Below, piece by piece: positions 29,019 to 37,652 of a stretch of 64,000 nt of DNA. How positions within the stretch are numbered: position 1 is the first letter of the stretch; the number at the start of each line of letters is the position of its first letter. The notes beneath the pieces are model-generated. The model worked only from the letters and a program-made list of their open reading frames with translations. It ran no database searches and was not told the DNA's origin. The translations under genes were made by a program, and so were the position numbers. This stretch comes from VRUE01 sp963807425 (GTDB lineage: Bacteria > Actinomycetota > Thermoleophilia > Solirubrobacterales > 70-9), in the NCBI GenBank assembly GCA_963807425.1, contig CAWEBZ010000009.1:62001-126000 (forward strand), read 5' to 3'.

Positions 29019-29838
29019 GAACGCTCCCACCGGCCCCGTGCGACGGCCCCTCGTCCAGCCGCTGCTGCGTGCGGTGCCGGCCGGCCTTGGGCGGGTGCGC
29101 CTGGCCAACTACTGCTATCGCGTTCGCTTCCGCGGTCGCGCGAGCGGCGCTCGTCGCTCCACCCAACTCCGGGACCGCTCCAGGTTCGAGCTGGAGTTGG
29201 GCGACTGGCCCCAGGCCAGAGCCTTCCTCCTCGGCGAGTATGACCCGGATACCGTCCGGTTCATCGGCGCCGCGCTGCCCGAGAAGGGCGTGTTCTTCGA
29301 TGTCGGTGCACACGTCGGCCTGATCTCTTTTCAGGTCCTGCGGCACCGTCCTTCCGCTCGGATCCACGCCTTCGAGCCGCACCCGGATCGCAATGCGCAG
29401 TACCGCCACCACCGGCAGCTCAACGGCGCCGAGAACCAGGTGGAGATCAACGAGACGGCGCTCTCCGATGCCGTCGGAGAGGTCGGCTTCGACTTCGATC
29501 GCCATGCGATCGGGGAGCGGGGCACGCCGGTTCCGACCACGACACTCGACCGCTACGCCGACGCCGCCGGGGTCGAGCGAATCGACGTGATGAAGCTCGA
29601 CGTGGAGGGCCACGAGCTGAGCGCGCTGCGGGGGGCCGAGCAGATGCTGAGCGAAGGCCGGATCGGGAAGATCACCCTGGAGGCGATGGACGTCCACGGG
29701 GACACGAGCGAGGCGGCGGCGCTCCTGGAGAGTTATGGCTATCGCCCGGTGGACCTGCCGAGCTCGCCCGCGACGGCACTGCGGAGGAGGCTGCGGGCGG
29801 CCGGTCCATCCGCGAACACCGCCTACGAGCTCCGATGA
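29011..29838 (+). CDS. FkbM-family SAM-dependent methyltransferase
   Basis: This 275-residue methyltransferase has the SAM motif VFFDVGAHVGLISFQVLRH, the acidic post-strand-2 residue in IHAFEPHPDRN, and the FkbM signature DVMKLDVEGHELSALRGAEQML. FkbM enzymes O-methylate sugars and polyketides, so this one probably methylates the sulfated glycan of the operon. The ATG at 29011 overlaps the sulfotransferase stop by 8 nt. Its own stop overlaps the next ATG. Confidence 0.92.
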   Translation: MPENAPTGPVRRPLVQPLLRAVPAGLGRVRLANYCYRVRFRGRASGARRSTQLRDRSRFELELGDWPQARAFLLGEYDPDTVRFIGAALPEKGVFFDVGAHVGLISFQVLRHRPSARIHAFEPHPDRNAQYRHHRQLNGAENQVEINETALSDAVGEVGFDFDRHAIGERGTPVPTTTLDRYADAAGVERIDVMKLDVEGHELSALRGAEQMLSEGRIGKITLEAMDVHGDTSEAAALLESYGYRPVDLPSSPATALRRRLRAAGPSANTAYELR

Positions 29839-30794
29839 CCGCACGGGGGAGGATGCCGGACTTCTTCGTCGTCGGCCATGCGAAGTGCGGCACGACGGCA
29901 CTGTATGAAGCATTGAAGCCACATCCCGAAATCTTCCTGCCGGAGCTGAAGGAGCCCTACTTCTTCATCCCCGAAGTGCGCCGTGAAGAACGCTGGACGC
30001 TGTTCGGCGCTCCGCGCACACTCGAGGAGTATCTTGCCCTCTTCGCCCCCGCCGCCGAGAACCAGCGCGTCGGGGAGGTCTCACCGCATTACATCTGGTC
30101 TGACACCGCCGCGCCAGGCATCGCCGCGGCGCAGCCCGATGCCCGCATCATCGCGATCCTGCGCGAGCCGGCGAGCTTCCTGCGCTCGCTGCATATCCAC
30201 CTGCTCAAATCCCACATCGAGACCGAGAAGAGCCTGCGCCGAGCCCTTGACCTGGAGGATGCCCGGCGCGAGGGCCGGTCGGTCCCCAGCTCCTCCCGCT
30301 GGCCGCGCCTGCTCCTCTACTCCGAGCACGTGCGATACGCGACCCAGCTGCGGCGCTTCTACGACCTCTTCCCGCCCGAGCAAATTCTGGTTCTTGTCTA
30401 CGAGGACTTTCGCCGCGACAACCGTGCGACCCTGGCTGCCGTGCAGCGTTTTCTGGAGGTGGACGAGGCCCCGGAGCTGGAGATACCGGAGTCGAACACA
30501 ACCGCGCAACAGGTGCGCCGACCTGGCCTCTACAGCGCCCTGCACCGGCTCTCGATGGGACACGGCAGGGGCGGCGGCGCCCTGCGGAGCGCGATCAAGG
30601 CGCTCACCCCCCAGGGCCTGCGCCGACGCACGCTGGAGTCGACGCGGCACCGTTTAGCGATGGGGAACCCCAAGCGCCCCGACGAGGAGCTGGCGGCCGA
30701 GCTGCGCCAACGCTTCAAGCCCGAGGTGACCGCGGTCAGCGAGCTGCTCGGGCGCGACCTCGTCGCCCGCTGGGGGTATGAGGACGTCGGTTGA
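29835..30794 (+). CDS. PAPS-dependent sulfotransferase, second copy
   Basis: This 319-residue protein is built like the sulfotransferase at 28068: PDFFVVGHAKCGTTALYEAL at the N terminus, IIAILREPASFLRSLHIHLL, and LVLVYEDFRRDNRATLAAVQRFLEV. The two genes are identical over 48 nt around the 3'-phosphate motif, although the flanking codons differ. They are either recent duplicates or subject to gene conversion. Two copies suggest sulfation at two positions. It is the last gene of the operon and is convergent with the next GT2 gene. Confidence 0.92.
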   Translation: MTARGRMPDFFVVGHAKCGTTALYEALKPHPEIFLPELKEPYFFIPEVRREERWTLFGAPRTLEEYLALFAPAAENQRVGEVSPHYIWSDTAAPGIAAAQPDARIIAILREPASFLRSLHIHLLKSHIETEKSLRRALDLEDARREGRSVPSSSRWPRLLLYSEHVRYATQLRRFYDLFPPEQILVLVYEDFRRDNRATLAAVQRFLEVDEAPELEIPESNTTAQQVRRPGLYSALHRLSMGHGRGGGALRSAIKALTPQGLRRRTLESTRHRLAMGNPKRPDEELAAELRQRFKPEVTAVSELLGRDLVARWGYEDVG

Positions 30795-30806
30795 GCACGG
30801 TGCGGA

Positions 30807-31835
30807 TCAGCCGCGGTAGACGAGACCCGTGCCGGCGGCCAGCAGATCTTTGACCAGGGCCTTCCTGCCCAAGGAGCCCGCGGCGCGATCGGAGTAACCC
30901 CTGGCCCGGATCGCCCGCGCCAGACAGCGCGACCGCTCGACCGCCGAGCCTCCGGGACGGTACATCCCTGCCCGCTGTTCGAGCAGGTCGGCGAAGCGAA
31001 GATGAGTTTTCTCAAGTCCGCGCAGGGCCGCTCGTTGACGGTCATCCAGGCGGTCTCCCGCTGCGAGCCAGCGCAGCACCGCTGCCTTGTCCTCGACGGC
31101 GGCCTTCGTCTCCAGAAGGCGATTGAGGTCGGACTGCCGGCGGCGTCGCAACAATTTCGACGGCGGACCCTGCTCATAGCCACTGACGTTGCCGCCATGC
31201 CGGCGGTACAACGCCAGCGGCTCATCGAGCAGAATGAGGCCGTTGTCCGCTCCGGCCAGGAGCACGAGCAAGGTGTCGTGCCCGTACGCCAGGGCGGTCT
31301 CGGCCGGCAGCGGTGGCTCGCGCAGGTAGTCGAGCAGCCTGCGCTCGAAGCACATCGCGAATCCCGGGCCACCGACGAACGTCGGGTAATCCCGCGGCCG
31401 CAGCCTCTGCTCCTGGCGGATGTTCGGGTGCAGGGTCCCGGTCGGCTTCAACCTCTCATCGACAACCTGGGCCGCGTGCATAACCAAGCTGGGTCGATCC
31501 CCAGAAGCGAGAATCGCCTCGCAGCGAGCCAGCTTCCCAGGCAGCCAGACATCGTCCTGGTCGCAAAACGCGATCAAGTCTCCACCGCATCTGGAGCCCG
31601 CCAGCAGGAAGTTGGCAAACCAGCCGAGCTGCGACTCGTTGCGGTGGATCCGGACCGCAAATGGAGCCGACTCGGCAAAGCTGGCAAGAATGTCGGGTGT
31701 GCGGTCTGAGGAGCAGTCGTCGCAGACCACCAACTCATCCGGCAGTCTGCTCTGAGCCAGGATCGAGTCGAGTTGCTCAGCGAGGAAACGCCCCCCGTTG
31801 AACGTGCCCATTGCGATTGAGATGGTCCTGCTCAT
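30807..31835 (-). CDS. Glycosyltransferase family 2
   Basis: This 342-residue GT-A enzyme starts TISIAMGTFNGGRFLAEQLDSILAQ, with DCSSDRT and the metal motif AFCDQDDVWLPGKL near residue 90. It resembles rhamnosyltransferase-like GT2 proteins of O-antigen clusters. The C-terminal quarter is basic and helical. It lies 12 nt from the convergent sulfotransferase stop and 33 nt downstream of the glycoside-hydrolase-like gene, with which it may be co-transcribed. Confidence 0.9.
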   Translation of the reverse strand: MSRTISIAMGTFNGGRFLAEQLDSILAQSRLPDELVVCDDCSSDRTPDILASFAESAPFAVRIHRNESQLGWFANFLLAGSRCGGDLIAFCDQDDVWLPGKLARCEAILASGDRPSLVMHAAQVVDERLKPTGTLHPNIRQEQRLRPRDYPTFVGGPGFAMCFERRLLDYLREPPLPAETALAYGHDTLLVLLAGADNGLILLDEPLALYRRHGGNVSGYEQGPPSKLLRRRRQSDLNRLLETKAAVEDKAAVLRWLAAGDRLDDRQRAALRGLEKTHLRFADLLEQRAGMYRPGGSAVERSRCLARAIRARGYSDRAAGSLGRKALVKDLLAAGTGLVYRG

Positions 31836-31868
31836 CGAGGGAGCGAGCCAGTGTATGCCCCCCTGCCT

Positions 31869-34568
31869 TCAGGCCTCCGGAAAATCGATCGTCAGCAGCC
31901 GCGGGTAGTTCGTCGCGGCGATTTCGAAGATCGCCCGGTCGCCATGGCGAGAGACGAGCCGGGCCGGGGTCGCTTCGTCGCGCAGGGGGTCGTAGGCGCT
32001 GACCTGCGGCGGTTCGCTCTGCGGAAGGTTGGCGAAGGTGATGCGGAAGCGCTGGTCGGGGAGGTCGAAGCGGGTTGGAGAGGAGGCTGGAATGGCCGGG
32101 TCCCAGACCGTGGTCAGGTTCGGCGTCATCACGTAGACCGGAACGACAAAGCGATCGGGAGCAGCCTGAAAAGGAAAGACGGCGAGAACGTCGCGGTCGT
32201 ATAGATCGGGGTGGGCAGCGGTCCCGTCGCCGGCCCAGACCGCGTGATTGCCCGCTTGGGCGATCGAGGCGAGGTGAAGCTGCCGGGCCGCGCCAGCCGG
32301 TCCGGGACCGTCGAATCGCGCCAACAGCCGCGGCAGCGCCGCCATCGTCTCGCCGCCGAGCGAGTCGCCGGGGTAGGTATCCGGGTCGGCGTCGAGCGCC
32401 TCCATGAACCGATCTGAGATCAGGTCGTAGCCGGGGTGGTGGGCGGCGGCGTAGAAGTACTCTCGCGCGACTCCCTTGGCAACCATCGCGACAAGGCTGC
32501 GCAGCACGATCTCGGCCTGCACCCGTTCTTCCTGAGCCCCGGTCAGGGTGCCGATGTACTGGTCCTGATAGCCGGCCGGAACCGGCATCAGGGTTTTGGT
32601 GTTGAGGTTGTACTCGGTCATCCAGACCTCGGCCGGATCGCCACCGGAAGGGCCGACCGCCCGACCGTGGGGAACTCCGTAGATCGTGGTGGTAGTCGGC
32701 GAGAGGTCCCGGATCAGGGTCTCGGTCTGCGTGGCGGTGAGGAAGTACTCCGGCAGGGCCGAGGCAAAGTCGGGCGTGAACTTCGGCGTATAGGGAGCGC
32801 TGGCGGTCGTCGATCCGGAATGGCCGAGGGCGTCCACGGGGCGAATGCCGTTGATCGTGGCGGTGCGGGGGAAGTATTGCGGCCCCCGGTAGAGATGCTT
32901 GCTCAGGGCCGTCGTCCCAATTGGCACATCGCGTCCGGATGCGAACGGCGTTTGGCTTGCGAAGCCATTGCTGATCCCCACCCCGTCGGCGACGCCGTCA
33001 CTTGCACGCAGATGCGCCACCGTCGCTTTCAGCAGCTCTTTCGTCACCGAGCCGGAGCCGTCGAAGCGCCGGGGCGAGTAGTAGTTCCCTTCGTCGAGGA
33101 ACTGCGAGCCAAAGCTGAGCTCGTTCCACACCTCGAGGTCGTAGCCATCGTCGCCGAACACCGAGGTCGCCTCGCGAGTGACCGCGTCGACGTAATCGAG
33201 CCAGCCTGCCAGGGTCTGCTGGAACTCCGGGTTTGGGTCGCCGCTGGCTAGCCGGGGCGGGGAGAAAGGTCCGTAGCGCAGGGTGCTTCCGGGGTGTGGC
33301 CCGGCGGAGAGAGCAGCCGGCAGCGGCCGCGACAGCGTGGCCTCGCCGTCAGCGCCAACATCTGTGACGAGGACGTCGGGGTTGCCTCCGAAGGAGAGCC
33401 CCGCGAAGCCGGTCTTGCCAGGGTCGACCGCGGCAGCGGAGGGTTCGTCGAGCCGAACCGTGCGCGCGCCGGCGGGCGCCGGCGCGACCGTGGTCAGCGT
33501 CACCGGCCTGGCGGGACCGGGACCGCCGCTGTTGGCGTTCAGCAGGATCAACGGCCGTAGGCCGTGCTCGAGCAGGGCTACCAGCCTCCTCCGCAGGCTC
33601 GCCTCGTCAACGAACTCGTCGGGGGCGGCATAGGAAAGCTGATTCCAGCTGATCTCCACGCGGGCCAGCCTGAAGCCACTCGACGCCAGCAGGCGCGCCG
33701 TTGCATCGGCCTCGCGCGGAGCGACGTTGAAGTTGATCCCAAGCGCCTCGCGGAGGCGGCTCGCCGGCAAGGTCTCGAGATAGGAGCGCCAGGGTTGCAG
33801 CCAGAAGGAGCGGCGGCCAAAGGGGACCTGAGCGAGATGCCGCGGATCGATCGGATCGGCGATCACTCCTCCCGCGCTCGGCTCCGCCGGAGCGACGTCG
33901 AGGGTCTCGCTGCCGTCGGCGACCGGGCAACGGACCCTTGCCGGCATCGCGCCCCCCGGCACGAGCTCGAGGCTAACTTCTCCCGGCCGAAGACCTGGGG
34001 CCATACCGCCAAACGGCGTGACCACGCCCGCGGCCGAGATCCCGACGCACTCTTCGGCACGAGCGAGGGAAAGGCCCGCCTGCGGCGCCAACAGGACGGC
34101 AGCGGGAGCACCGGCGAAACCCTCACCCTGAGCCAGGATCCCGGCCGGCACCCCGGGGTCGTCGGGCGCCGGCGGTTTCCCTTCTTCAGGAGGTGTTTTG
34201 CTTTCTTTCAGCGGGGGCGGTTTGAGGTCCCCCACCGGCGACGGCCCGTCCTCGTGAGGTTGGGGCGTCGAGGTTCCCGGTAGGGGGAGGTCTGCGGAGG
34301 CGGGATGGCCGCTCGTGGGTGGTCTTGGCGCCCCCGTCCGGGAGGGAGCGATGCCCATCCGCTTACCCCCCGTCGCCTTACGCGTGCAATGCAGGGCCCC
34401 GCGCGGGTGGCGGGATCCGGGAAAGCGAGCCTCCTTCGTCGCCTTCAGCACGCAGGCCTTGTGCGGCCGCAGCGACTTCGTCAGGAGTGGCCGGGCGGTC
34501 GCAACTCCCGCAAGGACGCAAATGCATATAACGATGAGAGGCCAGGCCAGCCGCGGAAACCGTGACAT
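31869..34568 (-). CDS. Secreted glycoside-hydrolase-like protein (clan GH-A type)
   Basis: This 899-residue exported protein has a signal peptide (LAWPLIVICICVLAGVATA). A basic, then proline-rich low-complexity linker follows (about 70-145), and then a TIM-barrel-like catalytic region from about 265. Clan GH-A landmarks are visible: WNE at 481-483 (acid/base Glu) and WMTEYN near 652 (candidate nucleophile Glu), with EISWNQLSY earlier in the barrel. A beta-rich C-terminal domain ends the protein. It may trim or remodel the cell-surface polysaccharide. AGGAG lies 4-5 nt before the ATG. The substrate and exact family are unknown. Confidence 0.78.
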   Translation of the reverse strand: MSRFPRLAWPLIVICICVLAGVATARPLLTKSLRPHKACVLKATKEARFPGSRHPRGALHCTRKATGGKRMGIAPSRTGAPRPPTSGHPASADLPLPGTSTPQPHEDGPSPVGDLKPPPLKESKTPPEEGKPPAPDDPGVPAGILAQGEGFAGAPAAVLLAPQAGLSLARAEECVGISAAGVVTPFGGMAPGLRPGEVSLELVPGGAMPARVRCPVADGSETLDVAPAEPSAGGVIADPIDPRHLAQVPFGRRSFWLQPWRSYLETLPASRLREALGINFNVAPREADATARLLASSGFRLARVEISWNQLSYAAPDEFVDEASLRRRLVALLEHGLRPLILLNANSGGPGPARPVTLTTVAPAPAGARTVRLDEPSAAAVDPGKTGFAGLSFGGNPDVLVTDVGADGEATLSRPLPAALSAGPHPGSTLRYGPFSPPRLASGDPNPEFQQTLAGWLDYVDAVTREATSVFGDDGYDLEVWNELSFGSQFLDEGNYYSPRRFDGSGSVTKELLKATVAHLRASDGVADGVGISNGFASQTPFASGRDVPIGTTALSKHLYRGPQYFPRTATINGIRPVDALGHSGSTTASAPYTPKFTPDFASALPEYFLTATQTETLIRDLSPTTTTIYGVPHGRAVGPSGGDPAEVWMTEYNLNTKTLMPVPAGYQDQYIGTLTGAQEERVQAEIVLRSLVAMVAKGVAREYFYAAAHHPGYDLISDRFMEALDADPDTYPGDSLGGETMAALPRLLARFDGPGPAGAARQLHLASIAQAGNHAVWAGDGTAAHPDLYDRDVLAVFPFQAAPDRFVVPVYVMTPNLTTVWDPAIPASSPTRFDLPDQRFRITFANLPQSEPPQVSAYDPLRDEATPARLVSRHGDRAIFEIAATNYPRLLTIDFPEA

Positions 34569-34690
34569 TGCTCTCCTGTATCGGCCACGGCCGCCATAGA
34601 TGAAACGACCGCAAGGAATTGGCCACTTAGCCGACGTTCCTACCCGTTTATCCGACCGACAGAACGATGCCTTGCACTACCGTTTCCCGA

Positions 34691-36556
34691 ATGTGCGGGA
34701 TTGCAGGCAGTACCCAAGACTCAGGGGGGTCCGCTACGCGGGGGATGCTGGCGCGGCTGGTGCACCGTGGTCCCGACGACGAAGGGGTCCATTCCGATCC
34801 GGATCGCGGTCTCAGCATCGGCGTGCGACGTCTCGCCATCCTTGACCTCGAGGGCGGTCATCAGCCGATCGCCAACGAGGACGGCTCGGTGTGGGTCGCC
34901 TTCAATGGCGAGATCTACAACCACGCCCGCCTGCGTGAGCAGCTGCGAGAGCGCGGCCACGTCTTCGTCACCGAGTGCGATACCGAGGTCCTCGTGCATC
35001 TCTACGAGGAGTTCGGCACGGAGATGGTCCACGCGCTGGAGGGCATGTTCGCCTTCGCGCTCTGGGACCAGCGGCGGCGCCGGCTCTTGCTCGCTCGAGA
35101 CCGCTTTGGCGAGAAGCCGCTGTTCGTGCACGAGCACGGCGGTGAGATCGTCTTCGCCTCCGAGCTGACCGCGCTGCTCGAGGCCAAGCCACAGCTTCGC
35201 GAGCTCTCGGCCGAGGCCGTCGACGCTTTCTTCGTCTTCGGCTACGTGCCCGGTCCGGAGACGATCGTGCGCGGCGTGCGCCAGCTCTCCCCCGGCTCGC
35301 TGCTCACCTGGGAGCACGAGAGCCGCCGCATCGAGGAGCGCCGCTGGTGGACGCCCCCGTCGTCGCCCGGCCGTTTGAACGAGCCGCGCGCCGCCCTCGT
35401 CGCCGAGGCGAGCCGGCTGTTCACCGACTCTGTGCGCAGCCGCCTGATCGCCGACGTTCCCGTTGGCGTCTTCCTTTCCGGCGGCATCGATTCGACCCTC
35501 GTCGCCAGCGCCGCCTCGGCCTTCTCCTCGCAGCCGATCAAGACCTTCACCGTCGGCTACGACATCGGCCCCTTCGACGAGACCGCGCGCGCGCGGGATG
35601 TCGCTCAGAGGCTCGAGACCGAGCACCACGAGGTGATCCTCAGCCAGGACGAGGTGCGGGAGCGAGCGCCGAAGCTGTTGGCCGAGATGGACCAACCGCT
35701 CGCCGACCAAGCCCTCATCTCGCTGCATGCCCTCTCGAGCTTCGCCCGACCGCTGGTTACGGTCGCCCTCGGCGGCGAGGGCGCCGACGAGCTGTTCGGT
35801 GGGTATCCCCGCTATCGCTGGATCGAGCGGCTCGGGCGCGCAGAGGCGGCGATGCCGGTGGCGATATCGCCGCGGCTCCAGCGTCGCGTCTCTGGCTGGG
35901 CCCCGGCGCGCAGGCTGATCGAGCGCAGCGGTCCGGCACCTACGCTCGAGCGCAACCTGGACTGGGTGACCGGCGGCAGGCGCCACCGCCGCAACGGGCT
36001 CTACGGCCCCCGCCTGGCCGGCATCCGCGACGAACAGCTCGTCTCGCTCCTCGCCTCTCGCAGCGGCGAGCTGGAGGGAGACGCGACCGGCAGGCAGCTG
36101 ATGCGGCTCGACCAGATCGACTACCTGCCAGACAACGTGCTGGTCAAGACCGATCGCGCCGGAATGCTGGTCTCGATGGAGATCCGCACCGTCTACCTGC
36201 AGCGGGAGCTGGCCGAGTTCGCCGCCTCGGTCGACACCTCTCTGCATCTCGGTGGGCGAGGAAAGTCGCTGCTGCATTCGATGCTTCCGCCCGGGATGGA
36301 CACACGCAGAACGAGACGCTTTCGCAAGGCCGCTTTCAACGCGCCGGCAGCGGAGTGGCTGCGGGGAGCGCTGGCCCCGACGCTGCGTCGGCAGCTCGAC
36401 TCAGGCACGATCTACGAGGAGGGATGGTTCGACCGGACGACCGCCAAGGGCCTGGCGGCAGAGCACCTCTCTGGCTCCCACGACCACAGCGACCTGCTCT
36501 GGGGGCTGCTCGCCTTCGGCCTTTGGAGCGACAGGCTGCTCGGTGCGGATGCCTAA
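34691..36556 (+). CDS. asnB: Asparagine synthase (glutamine-hydrolysing)-like amidotransferase
   Basis: This 621-residue enzyme has both AsnB domains. The N-terminal glutaminase starts with the nucleophile Cys2 (MCGIAG), which decides the start at 34691, and has VHRGPDDEG, FNGEIYNH and DRFGEKPL. The C-terminal synthetase has the ATP-pyrophosphatase loop SGGIDSTL, GEGADELFGGYPRY and NVLVKTDRAGMLVSMEIRTVYL. In polysaccharide clusters such enzymes often amidate uronic acids rather than aspartate. It overlaps the next glycosyltransferase gene by 8 nt and probably works on the glycan. This one is a full-length amidotransferase, unlike the lasso cyclase at 40687. Confidence 0.92.
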   Translation: MCGIAGSTQDSGGSATRGMLARLVHRGPDDEGVHSDPDRGLSIGVRRLAILDLEGGHQPIANEDGSVWVAFNGEIYNHARLREQLRERGHVFVTECDTEVLVHLYEEFGTEMVHALEGMFAFALWDQRRRRLLLARDRFGEKPLFVHEHGGEIVFASELTALLEAKPQLRELSAEAVDAFFVFGYVPGPETIVRGVRQLSPGSLLTWEHESRRIEERRWWTPPSSPGRLNEPRAALVAEASRLFTDSVRSRLIADVPVGVFLSGGIDSTLVASAASAFSSQPIKTFTVGYDIGPFDETARARDVAQRLETEHHEVILSQDEVRERAPKLLAEMDQPLADQALISLHALSSFARPLVTVALGGEGADELFGGYPRYRWIERLGRAEAAMPVAISPRLQRRVSGWAPARRLIERSGPAPTLERNLDWVTGGRRHRRNGLYGPRLAGIRDEQLVSLLASRSGELEGDATGRQLMRLDQIDYLPDNVLVKTDRAGMLVSMEIRTVYLQRELAEFAASVDTSLHLGGRGKSLLHSMLPPGMDTRRTRRFRKAAFNAPAAEWLRGALAPTLRRQLDSGTIYEEGWFDRTTAKGLAAEHLSGSHDHSDLLWGLLAFGLWSDRLLGADA

Positions 36557-37652
36557 GCCCCGGCTGCTGGTCCTTACGCCAGACTTTCCGCCGGCTCGGG
36601 GCGGGATCCAGGTGCTCTCGCACCGGATCGCCTCCGGGATGAAGGGATTCGAGACCCGCGTCGTCGCGGGCGGCGCCGCCGGATCCGATCACGACGACGA
36701 CGGCCTCGCCGTGCGCCGGGTCCGAGCCGATCGTCGCCTCGGGCCCGCCCGCAACATCCCGCTCAACGCGGTGACGGTCGCGATGGCGATGAGGTTCCGC
36801 CCAGCGGTGACGCTCAGCGTCCACATCGTCACCAGCCCGGCAGCGGCACTGATATCGCGCGCGACCGGAGCGCCCACCGTGCAGTACTTCCACGCCAAGG
36901 AGGTCGGCGCGAAACCGAAGCTGGCGGCCTTCGCCGCGGCGAACGCGCAGGTGGCAATAGCGGTCAGCCGCTACACAGCCGGCCTGATCGCCGCAACGGG
37001 AGCGACCCCGGCGGAGACCCGGCTGATCTCTCCCGGCGTCGACCTTCCCGACGACCCCTCCCCCCTGCCAGAGCCGCGGCCGACGCTGCTGACGATCGCC
37101 CGGCTCGAGGATCGCTACAAGGGCCACGACGTGGTCATCCGCTCCCTGCCCCTCTTGCGCGCCACCGTTCCCGACGCCCAGTGGGTGGTGATCGGCGACG
37201 GTCCGCTGCGACCCGGCCTGGAACGACTGGCAGCGGCGCATGGCGTGTCCGATGCCGTCCACTTCCTCGGTGCCGCGCCGGACCGCATACGAGACGAGTG
37301 GCTGCGACGGGCAAGCGCGCTGGTGATGCCGAGCCGTCTCCCCGACGGCGGCTTCGCCGGCGAGGGCTTCGGCATCGTCTATCTCGAAGCCGGGGCCTTC
37401 GGCAAGCCGGTGCTGGCCGGCAACGTCGCCGGTCCTCTCGACGCCGTCTCCGACGGGGAGACCGGCCTGCTGGTCGATCCCACCGATCCCGTCGCGGTCG
37501 CGCGCGCGGCCGCCGTGCTGCTGAGCGACGCGGCGCTGGCGCGCCGGCTCGGCGAAAACGGCGCCAGGAGAGCGCAGGACCTGGCCTGGCCGCAAATCTG
37601 CGAGCGAGTCGAGGCGACCCTCCGCGAGTGCCTCGAAGGAGCGCCCTCTTGA
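36549..37652 (+). CDS. Glycosyltransferase family 4
   Basis: This 367-residue GT-B enzyme has LLVLTPDFPPARGGIQVLSHRIA at the N terminus, and TIARLEDRYKGHDVVIRSLPLL, VVIGDGPLRPGLERLA and GEGFGIVYLEAGAFGKPVLAG in the donor half. It resembles mannosyltransferases of the PimB/WcaL type. The ATG overlaps asnB by 8 nt; a GTG six bases upstream is also in frame. Its stop overlaps the TTG of the next gene. Confidence 0.92.
   Translation: MPKPRLLVLTPDFPPARGGIQVLSHRIASGMKGFETRVVAGGAAGSDHDDDGLAVRRVRADRRLGPARNIPLNAVTVAMAMRFRPAVTLSVHIVTSPAAALISRATGAPTVQYFHAKEVGAKPKLAAFAAANAQVAIAVSRYTAGLIAATGATPAETRLISPGVDLPDDPSPLPEPRPTLLTIARLEDRYKGHDVVIRSLPLLRATVPDAQWVVIGDGPLRPGLERLAAAHGVSDAVHFLGAAPDRIRDEWLRRASALVMPSRLPDGGFAGEGFGIVYLEAGAFGKPVLAGNVAGPLDAVSDGETGLLVDPTDPVAVARAAAVLLSDAALARRLGENGARRAQDLAWPQICERVEATLRECLEGAPS

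Noticed and set aside
34691..36556. asnB considered as a second lasso cyclase
   Set aside because: It keeps the N-terminal Cys2 and full glutaminase motifs, so it is a normal amidotransferase and belongs to the glycan operon.
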